Shown here piece by piece: positions 19,899 to 30,454 of a DNA stretch of 46,204 nucleotides (its first letter is position 1; each line of letters opens with the position of its first letter). The notes beneath the pieces are model-generated. The model was not told where the DNA came from, made no database searches, and saw nothing but the letters and a program-made list of their open reading frames with translations. The stretch lies in contig CALHCJ010000042.1 in NCBI GenBank assembly GCA_937936275.1, forward strand, positions 1 through 46,204. Direction: 5' to 3'. The translations under genes and the position numbers were made by a program. The DNA is from an uncultured Flavobacteriaceae bacterium (GTDB lineage: Bacteria > Bacteroidota > Bacteroidia > Flavobacteriales > Flavobacteriaceae).

Positions 19899-19964
19899 TT
19901 AACCTTTAAATAAAGACGCCAACACTACCGATAGGACTATAAATGCTAAAAATGCGTAATACAT
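19899..19964 (-). CDS. Very short hydrophobic ORF (MYYAFLAFIVLSVVLASLFKG)
   Basis: 21-codon ORF read directly; exact TAnnTTTG (TACCTTTG) on the minus strand at 19983-19976. Confidence 0.3.
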   Translation of the reverse strand: MYYAFLAFIVLSVVLASLFKG

Positions 19965-20216
19965 ATTTGTTAGAACAAAGGTAAAAGTTTATCGGCGTTT
20001 ACTTTTTTGACTCAAAGAGCTTGTAATTTCAACAACGACTAATTCATTTTAGCTGATAAATGCTATTTCGAAGCATTTTTCATAATTATCGAATATCATG
20101 ATAAATTGGGATCTCATTTAATAATGGTGAGTAATCCTGTAAAAAACTATTTGCGCCAAAAGTAGATTGGGACACTAACTGATGGAAATATGTTAAGACA
20201 TATCTGTAAATAGGGC

Positions 20217-20249
20217 AAACCTGTGGTTCATACCACAGGTTTTTTTTAT
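20217..20249 (+). terminator. Rho-independent terminator in the gap upstream of susC, not linked to any long ORF
   Basis: AAACCTGTGGT-TCAT-ACCACAGGTTT perfect 11-bp stem followed by T-tract. Confidence 0.8.
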
Positions 20250-20476
20250 TCCTTAAATGTAAATTGGACGTAAATTTTCGTCGGAAAAGGAAACGTTTAT
20301 CAGCGCTTCCTGAAATATAAGCAATAGCCTTTTACTTTGATTTCAATGACTAACTCAATGTAAAAGCAGCTCTGAAATCTTACTTTAAAAAAGAACTTCT
20401 GTATCAATTTTTAAGGTAATTATTTGAATTAGCTATCAATTTTCGGGGCTGCACTTTACATATAAAAAATCAAAAC

Positions 20477-23400
20477 ATGAGGAAAAAAATGAATTGGCTT
20501 TTGCTGTTATGTTTAGTAGGTTTAACATGGACACAAGCTCAAGAAAAAACAATCACTGGTGCAATTACCGATCAAAATGCCGTTCCCTTGCCCGGTGTTA
20601 ATATTCTTGTAAAAGAATCTACACGAGGTACTCAATCTGATTTTGATGGAAATTACACGATCAATGCAAATCAAGGAGATATCTTGGTGTTTTCTTATCT
20701 AGGCCAACGTACTGTTGAACGTACAGTTACTGAAGCAAATATTATAAACGTTCAAATGGAAGAAGATGCTTCGCAACTCGAAGAAGTTGTAGTGGTAGGT
20801 TACGGTACAACCAGTAAAAGGACATTAACTGGAAATGTCGCGAAATTGACATCTTCTGATATAGCCGAAGTTCCAAATCCAAACCTTCAAAACTCTTTGG
20901 TTGCCAAAGCCGCAGGCGTGCAAGTAACGCAAACAAATGGTAAAGTCGAAGGCGGTATCAATATTAGAGTAAGGGGTGCAGCAAGTGTTAGTGGCGGTAC
21001 TCAACCATTGTACGTATTAGATGGTATTCCGTTGGTTGATCCTGTGGGTAATAATGTGGATGTCGGGAATGGCGCAGCTACGAATCCCTTACTAACATTA
21101 ACCACCAATGAAATTGAATCTATTGATATACTAAAGGATGCTTCCTCTGCAGCTATTTACGGAGCAAGAGGAGCGAACGGAGTTGTCGTTATTACCACAA
21201 AAAGAGGAAAACAAGGAAAGGCGAAGTTCTCATTCAATATGGCACAAGGTTTTAGTCAACCTACCAACCGAAGAGAATGGTTAAATGCAGAAGAGTATGT
21301 TGAGCTTTTCACGGAAGCCGCTATAAATGGTCTAGGTGAGGTAGATGGGCGAGCTGAAGCCGAAAGCACCTTTGATTTTTTGGCTGGCGACACTGATTGG
21401 AGGACTGGAGAAGTTGATACAGACTGGCAAGACTTTGTATTTCAAGATGGATTTCAAACCGATGTTGATTTTTCAGTTTCGGGGGCTGACGAAAAAACTT
21501 CTTATTTCTTTTCTGGCGCCTATAACAATACTACCGGAATTATAAGAAGTAATGAACTAGAAAGAGCTAACGCAAGAACAAACATTACACATCAATTTAG
21601 CAACAAGTTTAAAATTGGAATAAATTTAGGCTTTTCACGCACAGAAATTGATCGTATTGCAAATGATAATCAATTTGCCACCCCTTTGCAAGCAATTGCA
21701 CAATCTCCCCTCTCACCAGCTTTACTTCCCGATGGCACTCCAAATCCCTCTACTTTATATGGTAATTTCTTGTTTGATGATCAAAATGCTAATTTCAAAA
21801 CAATCATTAGACGAATCACTGGAAAGGTCTCTGGAGAATATAAATTAACTCCATCATTGAAGGTGAATTCTGATTTCGCTTATGATTTATATGATCAAAC
21901 CGAAGATAATTACAGAGGACAAAATGCACTTTTTCAATCTACCAATGGACAAGCCTTTGCCTCTGATTTAGGTTCTGAAAGCCTCGTGTATAGTAATTAT
22001 TTAACCTTTGATAAACTATTTGGTGAAAAGCATAACTTAAATATTGTCGCTGGTTCAGAACTAACAAAAAACTCGCGGCGAATTACTACGGTCACCAGCC
22101 AACAATTTCCTGGTGATGATTTACCAACCGTATCAGGAGGAGCAGAAGTGACTGCTGGGACCGGAGTTCAAATAAAGAATGCCTTTTTCTCCTATTTTGC
22201 AAGAGCCACATATAGTTTTGACAACAAATATTTGTTTAACGCCAGTGTGCGAAGAGATGGTTCATCTCGCTTCGGTGAAAATGTACGATTTGGAGTATTT
22301 CCAGCTTTTTCCGCAGGATGGATTTTATCAGAGGAAAATTTCTTACAAGATTCTAAGACACTTTCATTTTTGAAATTACGAGCAAGTTGGGGAGAACTCG
22401 GAAACGCAGAGATTGGTGATTTTGCTTCTCGATTTTTATTTACTGCAGTTTCATACAACCAAAGACCTGGTCTAGCACCATTTCAACCAGGAAATCCTGA
22501 CCTCACTTGGGAGACTACAAGACAAACCGATCTCGGACTCGAATTTGGATTCTTTGATGGAAAAATTACCGGTGAATTTGACTATTACGTCAAGGATACT
22601 GAAGATTTACTTTTCCAAGTACCTTTAGCACTTAGTAGTGGTGCACCCTTTCTTGGTGCGGCAGGAAACGCAATTGTAAATAGAAACATAGGTACGCTTC
22701 GTGGTAGCGGTATTGAAATCGTCCTCAACACACAAAATATAGCTACTGAAAAATTTACCTGGTCGACCAGTCTTAATATTTCTCAAAATGACAACGAGTT
22801 AAAATCACTCCCCAACGGAAATGCAGATATCGTCTCAGGACAAAATATTAATAGAGTAGGAGAAAGTGTTGCATCATTTTTTCTACGGGAGTATGCTGGT
22901 GTTGACCCTGATAATGGCGATGCCCTTTATTATTTAAATACGCAAAACAGCGATGGAACTTTAAATAGAAATACCACAACTGACCCTAACGAAGCCCAGA
23001 GAGTCATTGCCGGAAATCCTTTTCCGCAGTGGTATGGAGGTTTGACGAATACAATCCTTTTTAATAATATCGATTTTTCATTTACGCTACAAGGAGAATG
23101 GGGTGCAAGCATTTTTAATAATGGAGGTCGATTTCAATCTGTAAACGGTGATTTTTATGATAATCAAAGTCGCGATCAACTAAATAGATGGCAGCAGCCA
23201 GGTGACATAACAGATGTACCCCAAGCAAGACTATTTGGTAGTAATGGCTCAGCACAATCCACTCGATTTCTTGCGGATTCAGATTTTATACGTCTACGGA
23301 ACTTAACACTAGGCTATTCAATACCAAATGAAGCCGTTGAAAAAATGGGTTTCAGCAAACTACGGGTGTATTTTACAGGAATAAACCTATTGACCTTTAC

Positions 23401-23524
23401 CGATTATCCTTTTGAAGATCCAGAGTCTCGAAGCGATGTAAATGGCACAAATAATCCTGGGCAAACTTTCTACTCAGCACCTCCTGCTAAGACGTTCACG
23501 ATTGGCATAAATGTTAATTTTTAA
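20477..23524 (+). CDS. SusC/RagA-type TonB-linked outer membrane protein
   Basis: Carboxypeptidase-regulatory N-terminal domain ITGAITDQNAVPLPGVNILVKES; plug VVVGYGTTSKRTLTGNVA; DILKDASSAAIYGARGANGVVVITTKRGK. Confidence 0.97.
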   Translation: MRKKMNWLLLLCLVGLTWTQAQEKTITGAITDQNAVPLPGVNILVKESTRGTQSDFDGNYTINANQGDILVFSYLGQRTVERTVTEANIINVQMEEDASQLEEVVVVGYGTTSKRTLTGNVAKLTSSDIAEVPNPNLQNSLVAKAAGVQVTQTNGKVEGGINIRVRGAASVSGGTQPLYVLDGIPLVDPVGNNVDVGNGAATNPLLTLTTNEIESIDILKDASSAAIYGARGANGVVVITTKRGKQGKAKFSFNMAQGFSQPTNRREWLNAEEYVELFTEAAINGLGEVDGRAEAESTFDFLAGDTDWRTGEVDTDWQDFVFQDGFQTDVDFSVSGADEKTSYFFSGAYNNTTGIIRSNELERANARTNITHQFSNKFKIGINLGFSRTEIDRIANDNQFATPLQAIAQSPLSPALLPDGTPNPSTLYGNFLFDDQNANFKTIIRRITGKVSGEYKLTPSLKVNSDFAYDLYDQTEDNYRGQNALFQSTNGQAFASDLGSESLVYSNYLTFDKLFGEKHNLNIVAGSELTKNSRRITTVTSQQFPGDDLPTVSGGAEVTAGTGVQIKNAFFSYFARATYSFDNKYLFNASVRRDGSSRFGENVRFGVFPAFSAGWILSEENFLQDSKTLSFLKLRASWGELGNAEIGDFASRFLFTAVSYNQRPGLAPFQPGNPDLTWETTRQTDLGLEFGFFDGKITGEFDYYVKDTEDLLFQVPLALSSGAPFLGAAGNAIVNRNIGTLRGSGIEIVLNTQNIATEKFTWSTSLNISQNDNELKSLPNGNADIVSGQNINRVGESVASFFLREYAGVDPDNGDALYYLNTQNSDGTLNRNTTTDPNEAQRVIAGNPFPQWYGGLTNTILFNNIDFSFTLQGEWGASIFNNGGRFQSVNGDFYDNQSRDQLNRWQQPGDITDVPQARLFGSNGSAQSTRFLADSDFIRLRNLTLGYSIPNEAVEKMGFSKLRVYFTGINLLTFTDYPFEDPESRSDVNGTNNPGQTFYSAPPAKTFTIGINVNF

Positions 23525-23533
23525 AAAAAAGTT

Positions 23534-24898
23534 ATGAAAACACATAAAATAGTATTCCTTTTAGCACTCTCATTTTTCCTCTTTTCGTGTGAAAATGAAC
23601 TAGAGATTAATCCTACTGACAATTTACCCGGTGAGTTGGCGATAACGTCTGAAACCAACGTAGCGGCTATCTTAATTGGTGTTTATGATGAAGCAGGACA
23701 AATCGCATCTTACGGAGGTAGACTTCAAATGTTATCTGATTTACTAGGTACTGATACGGAAGTAAATTGGACGGGTACCTTTGTACAACCGCGCGAAGCT
23801 TTTACCAAAAGTTTTCTAATTGATAATACGTGGGTAAGAGATGTATGGGGAAATGCCTTCGAGACGATTAATCAGGCAAATCTAGTAATTGATAATATAG
23901 ACATTGTAACTAGTAGTGCTGAAGAGAAAGCAAGAATTGAAGGAGAGGCAAAGTTCTTAAGAGCCCTCGCATATTTTGACTTAGTACGTAATTTTGGAGC
24001 TCCCTATATTGCAGGTGGTAGTAACTCTCAACTTGCTGTGCCCCTTCGTCTAAACGGTTTAGTAGATTTTTCAGTCAACCTCGATGCTGCACGAGATACT
24101 GTAGAAGAAGTTTACACCCAAGTTATCTCTGATGCTCAAGAAGCGTATGCGCTTTTGCCAGAAAGCAATAGCTTTTTTGCTGATAGATATGCAGCACAAG
24201 CTTTGTTAGCCCGTGTGTACTTTCAACAAGAAAATTATGCAGCGGCGAGAGATGCAGCGAATGATGTATTACTCAATAGCGGGCATAGCCTTGCTCCCAC
24301 CTTTGATGACGTATTTAACAAAGAGGGGGATGGCCCCGAAGATATTTTTTCTTTTCAGGTAACAAGTCAGACCGGAGCCAATAATTTAGTCAACCATTAT
24401 GCTTCGGAGGCTGATGGTGGTAGAGGTGGAGATATTGTTATTAATGATGATTATCTAGCATTATTTGATGATCCAGAAAATGATGAGCGAGCATCTTATG
24501 TCTATACCAATCCTGCAAATGAAAAACAGCTAACGAATAAATATAGACAGCAATTTGCAAACATTTTTGTCTTTAGAATTGCTGAAATGCATTTGATTCG
24601 TTTAGAGAGTAATTTTAGAGAAGGAACTTCAGTCGGACTTGATCCTTTAACAGAAATAAATGCCTTACGGTCTAGGTCTGGCGCGTCAGCACTAGCAGGC
24701 CCATTAACCAATGATCTCATTTTTAATGAAAGACAATTAGAACTGGGTTTCGAGGGTTTCTTAATTCATGATATTAAAAGAACACAGCGGTCAGTTGGCA
24801 CTATACCTTTCGATGCTGATGTATTAGTTTATCCCATTCCTCAAACCGAAATGGATACTAATCCTCTTATGGTTCAAAACCCAGGATACGGAGAATAA
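23534..24898 (+). CDS. RagB/SusD family nutrient-uptake lipoprotein
   Basis: Lipobox FLFSC; GEAKFLRALAYFDLVRNFG; FRIAEMHLIRLE; ...FEGFLIHDIKRTQ; VYPIPQTEMDTNPLMVQNPGY. Confidence 0.96.
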   Translation: MKTHKIVFLLALSFFLFSCENELEINPTDNLPGELAITSETNVAAILIGVYDEAGQIASYGGRLQMLSDLLGTDTEVNWTGTFVQPREAFTKSFLIDNTWVRDVWGNAFETINQANLVIDNIDIVTSSAEEKARIEGEAKFLRALAYFDLVRNFGAPYIAGGSNSQLAVPLRLNGLVDFSVNLDAARDTVEEVYTQVISDAQEAYALLPESNSFFADRYAAQALLARVYFQQENYAAARDAANDVLLNSGHSLAPTFDDVFNKEGDGPEDIFSFQVTSQTGANNLVNHYASEADGGRGGDIVINDDYLALFDDPENDERASYVYTNPANEKQLTNKYRQQFANIFVFRIAEMHLIRLESNFREGTSVGLDPLTEINALRSRSGASALAGPLTNDLIFNERQLELGFEGFLIHDIKRTQRSVGTIPFDADVLVYPIPQTEMDTNPLMVQNPGYGE

Positions 24899-24911
24899 AT
24901 ATAGTTTACTC

Positions 24912-24943
24912 AAAAAACGACCAGCTATCACTGGTCGTTTTTT
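24912..24943. terminator. Bidirectional-type terminator after susD
   Basis: AAAAAACGACCAG-CTATCA-CTGGTCGTTTTTT. Confidence 0.88.
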
Positions 24944-24961
24944 ATTTATATTTTTTTGGAC

Positions 24962-25849
24962 TTAGGAAAGTACCTTTAACGGACTATGCTGATCTTGTTT
25001 TAACGCCTCGCGAACCATTATAGACTCCCAACTAATATCTGAGATATAATTGATTACCATATTGTTGAAAATTTTAGGTTGCTCTACATTTACCACATGA
25101 CCGCAGTGTTCAATAAGTAACAAACTAGAATTTGTGTGTTTCTGCACCACTTTTTTGACCGCTGGCAAGAATAAGTAATCCTCTCCACCCATTACATAAA
25201 GGGTTGGAATTTTAATATCTGCAGTCCTAAAGAAGCGAAGTAAAGGATTGATTTCCGAAGTTAATTTAAACCAACGTATGAACTCTTTTTGATATAGTTT
25301 TTTTGCCTCTCTTACAAATAGAGATCTTGATTCTTTATGGTTACTATTCGGCATCATTACAAAAGCAAAAAACTTATAAAGCCATAAATACGGAATTACT
25401 GATTTGAAGATAACACCCAAACGCATTAAGACTTGAGATCGAAAACCTAACTTCAAAATTGCACCTCCCAAAATCATGCTTTCCACTAGTTCAGGATTGC
25501 GCTCTGCAAGGTTTCTAATGAGTATTGTTCCAAGCGAGATTCCTATAAAATGTGATTTCTTGATCTCTAAATGCTGAACCACTTCGACGATATCGTCGGT
25601 AATAGAATCGAAAGTATACTTATCATTAAAAGCATCCTTCAGAGATGGTTTCGAATTTCCATGGCCGCGAAGATCCAAGAGTAATACGTTAAAGTGCTTC
25701 CTAAACTCTCGAACTTGCTTGTACCATATCGAAGAACTACCCCCGGCACCGTGAACAAAGGTTACCCATGTGGTAGCTTCTTTATGAATATATGTAGTAT
25801 AATCTAACAATAGGTTCTCTAAGATGCCTAATAGAAGGCAACTTTGCAA
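24962..25849 (-). CDS. alpha/beta fold hydrolase
   Basis: WVTFVHGAGGSSSIWYKQ; LLDLRGHGNS; HFIGISLGTILIRNLAERNPE; catalytic-like EHCGHVVNVEQP. Confidence 0.88.
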   Translation of the reverse strand: MQSCLLLGILENLLLDYTTYIHKEATTWVTFVHGAGGSSSIWYKQVREFRKHFNVLLLDLRGHGNSKPSLKDAFNDKYTFDSITDDIVEVVQHLEIKKSHFIGISLGTILIRNLAERNPELVESMILGGAILKLGFRSQVLMRLGVIFKSVIPYLWLYKFFAFVMMPNSNHKESRSLFVREAKKLYQKEFIRWFKLTSEINPLLRFFRTADIKIPTLYVMGGEDYLFLPAVKKVVQKHTNSSLLLIEHCGHVVNVEQPKIFNNMVINYISDISWESIMVREALKQDQHSPLKVLS

Positions 25850-26039
25850 TTTATTAAACTTTTGATAGTTATTGTCCTTTTATCGATTTTTTTAACAAAA
25901 TCGTCCAGTACCCCTAAGACACTGATCTGAGAAATTCGCAAGCATTCATCACTAGAACTGATTTATTGACAAATATGACGATTCATAACGTCCAAAAATG
26001 TAACTCGCCCGTATATTTGTAAGAACTATTTATAAGACT

Positions 26040-26249
26040 ATGGAAAATCAATATTGCAAAGTAGGAGCAGTTACCCCAATTGCCAGCAACAGACAGGCTA
26101 TTCACCTATTAGAATACCAATATCAAAATTTTGTTGAGAAAGCATCAAACATTAACGATGCCAAATTGATGGAGTTTTTTGAATTGAAAGCTGAAAAAAT
26201 AAAAAAGGTTTTAGAAAATTTAATGCAACAGATTTTTTCTTTTGTCTAG
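26040..26249 (+). CDS. hypothetical small protein
   Basis: 69-aa ORF; 3' end overlaps pyrF 3' end by 30 nt (convergent). Confidence 0.5.
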   Translation: MENQYCKVGAVTPIASNRQAIHLLEYQYQNFVEKASNINDAKLMEFFELKAEKIKKVLENLMQQIFSFV

Positions 26250-27053
26250 TTCTGCCCCCATCTGAACTTGAATTTTCTTTGCACTTTTTGCAGCGGCCTC
26301 AGCATAATCTTTTTCATTTGAAGAATAGATAATTCCTCTTGAGGAATTAATCAGTATACCGATATGCTCATTCATACCGTAACGGCATACTTCTTCTAAA
26401 CTTCCGCCTTGAGCACCAACGCCAGGCACCAGGAGAAAACTATCTGGAATGATTTCTCGAATCTCCGTCAAGTAAGAAGCCTTGGTAGCACCTACTACAT
26501 ACATTAAACGCTCTGAATGAACGTAGGTTTTTGACGTTTCTAAAACCACTTTATAGAGTTCTTTATCTTCAATGGTTTTTGTTTGATAATCATAGGCACC
26601 TTGATTAGAAGTCAAGGCGAGTAATATGGTGTGCTTATTCTGAAAAGCTAAGAACGGTTCTACGGAATCTTTACCCATATAAGGAGCAATTGTTACCGAA
26701 TCAAAATCTAAATCTTCAAAAAAGGCCTTTGCATATCTAGTAGAAGTATTGCCGATATCTCCTCGTTTGGCATCTGCGATTGTAAAAATTTCTGGGTGGT
26801 TTTCGTTCAAGTATTGTATGGTTTTCTCAAGCGATTGCCAGCCTTTAATTCCGTAAGCCTCATAAAAAGCTGTATTGGGTTTATACGCAACACACAAATG
26901 ATGAGTAGCGTCAATAATCGCTTTATTAAACTCAAATATAGGATCTTCTTCCTCCAATAAGTGTGACGGAATCTTTTCAAGATCTGTATCTAGACCGATA
27001 CAAAGAAAAGATTGTTTTTTACGAATTTGGTCAACGAGCTGTTCTGTAGTCAT
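26220..27053 (-). CDS. pyrF: orotidine-5'-phosphate decarboxylase (type 2)
   Basis: [60 protein letters not shown]. Confidence 0.95.
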   Translation of the reverse strand: MTTEQLVDQIRKKQSFLCIGLDTDLEKIPSHLLEEEDPIFEFNKAIIDATHHLCVAYKPNTAFYEAYGIKGWQSLEKTIQYLNENHPEIFTIADAKRGDIGNTSTRYAKAFFEDLDFDSVTIAPYMGKDSVEPFLAFQNKHTILLALTSNQGAYDYQTKTIEDKELYKVVLETSKTYVHSERLMYVVGATKASYLTEIREIIPDSFLLVPGVGAQGGSLEEVCRYGMNEHIGILINSSRGIIYSSNEKDYAEAAAKSAKKIQVQMGAELDKRKNLLH

Positions 27054-27059
27054 ACGTAC

Positions 27060-28136
27060 TTAAAATATCTCAGAAGCCTCCTTCAATTTCTCAGTATTTT
27101 CAACTAGCCTCAGTTCTTCTACAATCTTCTGAATATCCCCGTTAATGATATTCTGTAAATCGTAAAGGGTCAGTCCGATACGGTGATCTGTAACCCTACC
27201 TTGCGAATAATTATATGTGCGAATCTTAGCTGAACGGTCACCACTACTTACTTGAGAATTTCTTTTTGCGGCATCTTCTTCTTGTTTTTTAGCGAGCTCT
27301 AAATCATAAAGTCTAGACCGTAAAACTCGAAAAGCTTTATCCTTATTTTTATGTTGCGATTTTTGATCTTGACATTGAGCCACTAACCCCGTAGGAATGT
27401 GCGTTAAACGAACGGCCGAATAGGTTGTGTTTACCGATTGACCTCCAGGACCAGAAGAACAGAAAAAATCAATTCGAACATCTTTTGGATCGATTTGCAC
27501 ATCAAAGTCCTCAGCCTCTGGTAATACCATAACTGTTGCTGCACTGGTGTGAACACGACCTTGTGTTTCAGTTTGTGGCACACGTTGCACGCGATGTACT
27601 CCTGCTTCGAACTTTAATGTTCCGTATACGTCTTTACCCGTAACTTCAAACTGAATCTCTTTATAGCCACCGTTGGTACCCTCACTTAAATCAATTACAT
27701 TGGTTTTCCAACCTCTTGATTCACAATACTTGGTATACATACGAAATAAATCTCCAGCAAAAATACTGGCTTCATCTCCTCCAGTTCCCGCGCGAATCTC
27801 CACTACTACATCTTTTGCATCTTCGGGGTCTTTTGGAATTAACATCAACTTGATTTCTTCTTCTAAGTTAGGTATAGCCTCCTTCGCCTCCTCCAACTGC
27901 ATCTTTGCCATCTCAACCATTTCAGCATCACTACCATCTGCGATAATCTCCTCAGCTTCTTCAATGTTGTTTGTAAGTTCAATATATAAAGCTCGTTTTT
28001 CTACGAGATCTTTTAAGTCACTATACTCTTTCGTCAATTGCACATAGCGTTTTTGATCTGATATAATATCAGGCTGAATAATCAGGTCTGAAACTTCATC
28101 AAAGCGCTGTTTTACAATGTTGAGTTTGTCAATCAT
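27060..28136 (-). CDS. prfA: peptide chain release factor 1
   Basis: [46 protein letters not shown] (GGQ); [22 protein letters not shown]. Confidence 0.97.
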   Translation of the reverse strand: MIDKLNIVKQRFDEVSDLIIQPDIISDQKRYVQLTKEYSDLKDLVEKRALYIELTNNIEEAEEIIADGSDAEMVEMAKMQLEEAKEAIPNLEEEIKLMLIPKDPEDAKDVVVEIRAGTGGDEASIFAGDLFRMYTKYCESRGWKTNVIDLSEGTNGGYKEIQFEVTGKDVYGTLKFEAGVHRVQRVPQTETQGRVHTSAATVMVLPEAEDFDVQIDPKDVRIDFFCSSGPGGQSVNTTYSAVRLTHIPTGLVAQCQDQKSQHKNKDKAFRVLRSRLYDLELAKKQEEDAAKRNSQVSSGDRSAKIRTYNYSQGRVTDHRIGLTLYDLQNIINGDIQKIVEELRLVENTEKLKEASEIF

Positions 28137-28204
28137 AATAGGACGTTAATTCGAAAAGCGAATTTACGATAAATTTGTACATTTAAGGATATTAGCAGTA
28201 CTAG

Positions 28205-28507
28205 ATGCATTCTATTTATAGTTTAAGAACACTTCAATTAGGGTTTCATTTTTATAAAAAGTACATTTTAATCAGCTTGTTAATTTCTTTGCTTTTCGGG
28301 TTTGCGACAATGTCGCTTCCATTCATTATCACCTTAAAATTTTTACTCTTTGCCATTCTTTTGATAGCTTATCGTCAACCAAGTTTAAAACAAAAGCTTA
28401 TTTTCTATAAAAACTTCGGAATATCAAAAATGCTATTGATTTTCATCGCTTTTATAATTGATTCCGTTTTCACGAGCATGCTCTTTCTAACCGTTACTAG
28501 ATTTTGA
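28205..28507 (+). CDS. small multi-TM membrane protein, probable partner of the ABC ATPase
   Basis: 100 aa, several hydrophobic helices, stop codon overlaps the TTG start of the next ORF. Confidence 0.6.
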   Translation: MHSIYSLRTLQLGFHFYKKYILISLLISLLFGFATMSLPFIITLKFLLFAILLIAYRQPSLKQKLIFYKNFGISKMLLIFIAFIIDSVFTSMLFLTVTRF

Positions 28508-29169
28508 TAGTTGAAATCGATAGCGTTGAATTGAATTTTGATAAAAAGAGAATTCTTTATGGAGTTTATCTCAAAGCGGAAACAGGAAAAGTTACTGGGG
28601 TGCTCGGCAGAAATGGTTCGGGAAAAACATGTTTGCTACGCATTCTTTTTGGAGATTTAAAACCAAAATATAAAAACGTCCGAATCGATGGGTCGTATCT
28701 AAAAAAGAAACTTTATCAAACCGATTCCGTTGCCTATCTACCACAACATCAATTATTACCTCAAGGAATTAAGCTTAAGAACGCCTTTAGGCTGTTTAAC
28801 GCACATTGGTCAGATTTCATAAATTTGTTTGATTCATTTAAAATTCATGAAAAATCGAAAAGCAATCAATTGTCATCGGGCGAACTAAGGGTCATTGAAA
28901 CATATCTAGTTTTAAATTCTGGGAAGGAAATTATTCTACTAGACGAACCCTTTTCATTTATTGCACCCTTATACATTGAAAAATTTAAGATATTGCTTCT
29001 AGAAAAGAAAAAGCAAAGCGTCATCATGATTACTGATCATTTTTACAGAGATATTTTAAAAGTAAGTGACACCATCTACTTTCTAAAAAATGGATCATCT
29101 AAACAAATAAAATACAGAGAAGAACTCGAAACAGAGGGCTATTTAAATATCAATCTGCCACAAAAGTAG
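28504..29169 (+). CDS. ABC transporter ATP-binding protein
   Basis: Walker A GRNGSGKTCLL; signature LSSGELRVIE; Walker B KEIILLDEPF; H-loop MITDHFY. Confidence 0.93.
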   Translation: MIVEIDSVELNFDKKRILYGVYLKAETGKVTGVLGRNGSGKTCLLRILFGDLKPKYKNVRIDGSYLKKKLYQTDSVAYLPQHQLLPQGIKLKNAFRLFNAHWSDFINLFDSFKIHEKSKSNQLSSGELRVIETYLVLNSGKEIILLDEPFSFIAPLYIEKFKILLLEKKKQSVIMITDHFYRDILKVSDTIYFLKNGSSKQIKYREELETEGYLNINLPQK

Positions 29170-30454
29170 TACCGGCAGAAACTATAAAGGCATTTAGCCC
29201 ATCACTTCGGTCGTATCTATTTATACGCAAATCAAGAGTTTTCAGTCCGAACGTAAATATTTTAGCACTTGTGAATATGTCTTTGTAACGAATGCCCATA
29301 CCATATTGGTGGGCATTATAAGGAGATAAATCATAGTCTGAGGTATAAAAATCAAACGTTGACAAGGCTGCATCTTTAGCATAAAAATAGTCAGCACCGG
29401 TCTGGGTGTAATATCTATAGGAAGGATACAGCGTAAACCTATCATTTAATTTAATAGGAATCTCAATATTTGCCGTATGCGAAGTGATTCCCCAATCGTC
29501 ATTGTAAAAACGGTAGTAGGTTCTTAAAACAAACCGATCATCAATATAATAATTCAATCGACCACCAATAGGAATTTTAAGACGCGTTTCCGGTAAGCGT
29601 TCTATGTCATCCGCAAGTTGAAACTCTTCGATAAAGAAATTCGATCTGTCACCAAAATAAACCCTTTGAAACGGAGTACTCAACAATCCACTTTGAGATA
29701 CAACATCCATAAAAATAGAACCTTGCACTTTTTTACTCAAAATTTGTGAAAGGCCTAGTGATATGGAATAGGAGTTTCTAGATTCATTATTAAATGGATC
29801 GAAATTGGGCGTATAATTACCTTCTCCAGTAATTCGAGAATCGAAAAAACCATTTCGAAGTTCAACCGGGTATTGAGGATTCCATGTATCGAAAAACACC
29901 TGTCCGTTTATAGAAAGTTCCGTATTTTTTTCATTAAAAAGTCGTGTATAACCTCCGCCAAATCCTACAGAAAAATAATCATATTCTGAAGAGACATATG
30001 CCTTCGCGGTAACAATTGAATTTCGATCATCAGAACTGTGAGAGTAGGTAGGGTTAAAATACGTGAGCACATCCTGTCTTGAAGCTCCTGTAGAGGCGCT
30101 GAACGGACTCGCATTGCGATTGATATCACCATCAAATGGGTTGACGTTACTTGAAGAGGCTGATGTGTAGGCAGAGACACCAGCGTCCACAGTTAGAATA
30201 TCATCTTCTCCTAATGGAATTCGTACTACCACAGTCGAGGTAGCATCTGTTAATTCTTCTGTACCTTCTCCTCCAGTTACCGCAGCATTACGGCCATCTT
30301 GACCGTAGTAACTAAATAGTAAATCGATTTCAGCGGTTTCTAAGACACGCTTTTTATACGATGTATCTTCTTGAGCAAAGACCGTTAATGTCTTAAATAG
30401 AACCACAATATATATGAGGCTCCTCAAATGAGAAGATGTTAATTGCATCCGCAA
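29150..30454 (-). CDS. DUF3570 domain-containing outer-membrane beta-barrel protein
   Basis: Signal peptide ...TVFAQ; YKKRVLETAEIDLLFSYYGQDGRNAAVTGG; SPFSASTGASRQD; RLKIPIGGRLNYYIDDRFVLRTYYRFYNDDWGI. Confidence 0.85.
   Translation of the reverse strand: MRMQLTSSHLRSLIYIVVLFKTLTVFAQEDTSYKKRVLETAEIDLLFSYYGQDGRNAAVTGGEGTEELTDATSTVVVRIPLGEDDILTVDAGVSAYTSASSSNVNPFDGDINRNASPFSASTGASRQDVLTYFNPTYSHSSDDRNSIVTAKAYVSSEYDYFSVGFGGGYTRLFNEKNTELSINGQVFFDTWNPQYPVELRNGFFDSRITGEGNYTPNFDPFNNESRNSYSISLGLSQILSKKVQGSIFMDVVSQSGLLSTPFQRVYFGDRSNFFIEEFQLADDIERLPETRLKIPIGGRLNYYIDDRFVLRTYYRFYNDDWGITSHTANIEIPIKLNDRFTLYPSYRYYTQTGADYFYAKDAALSTFDFYTSDYDLSPYNAHQYGMGIRYKDIFTSAKIFTFGLKTLDLRINRYDRSDGLNAFIVSAGTTFVAD

Noticed and set aside
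24962-25849. Alpha/beta hydrolase as part of the SusCD utilisation locus
   Set aside because: Opposite strand, separated by a strong terminator, no glycosidase or peptidase signature; link not supported
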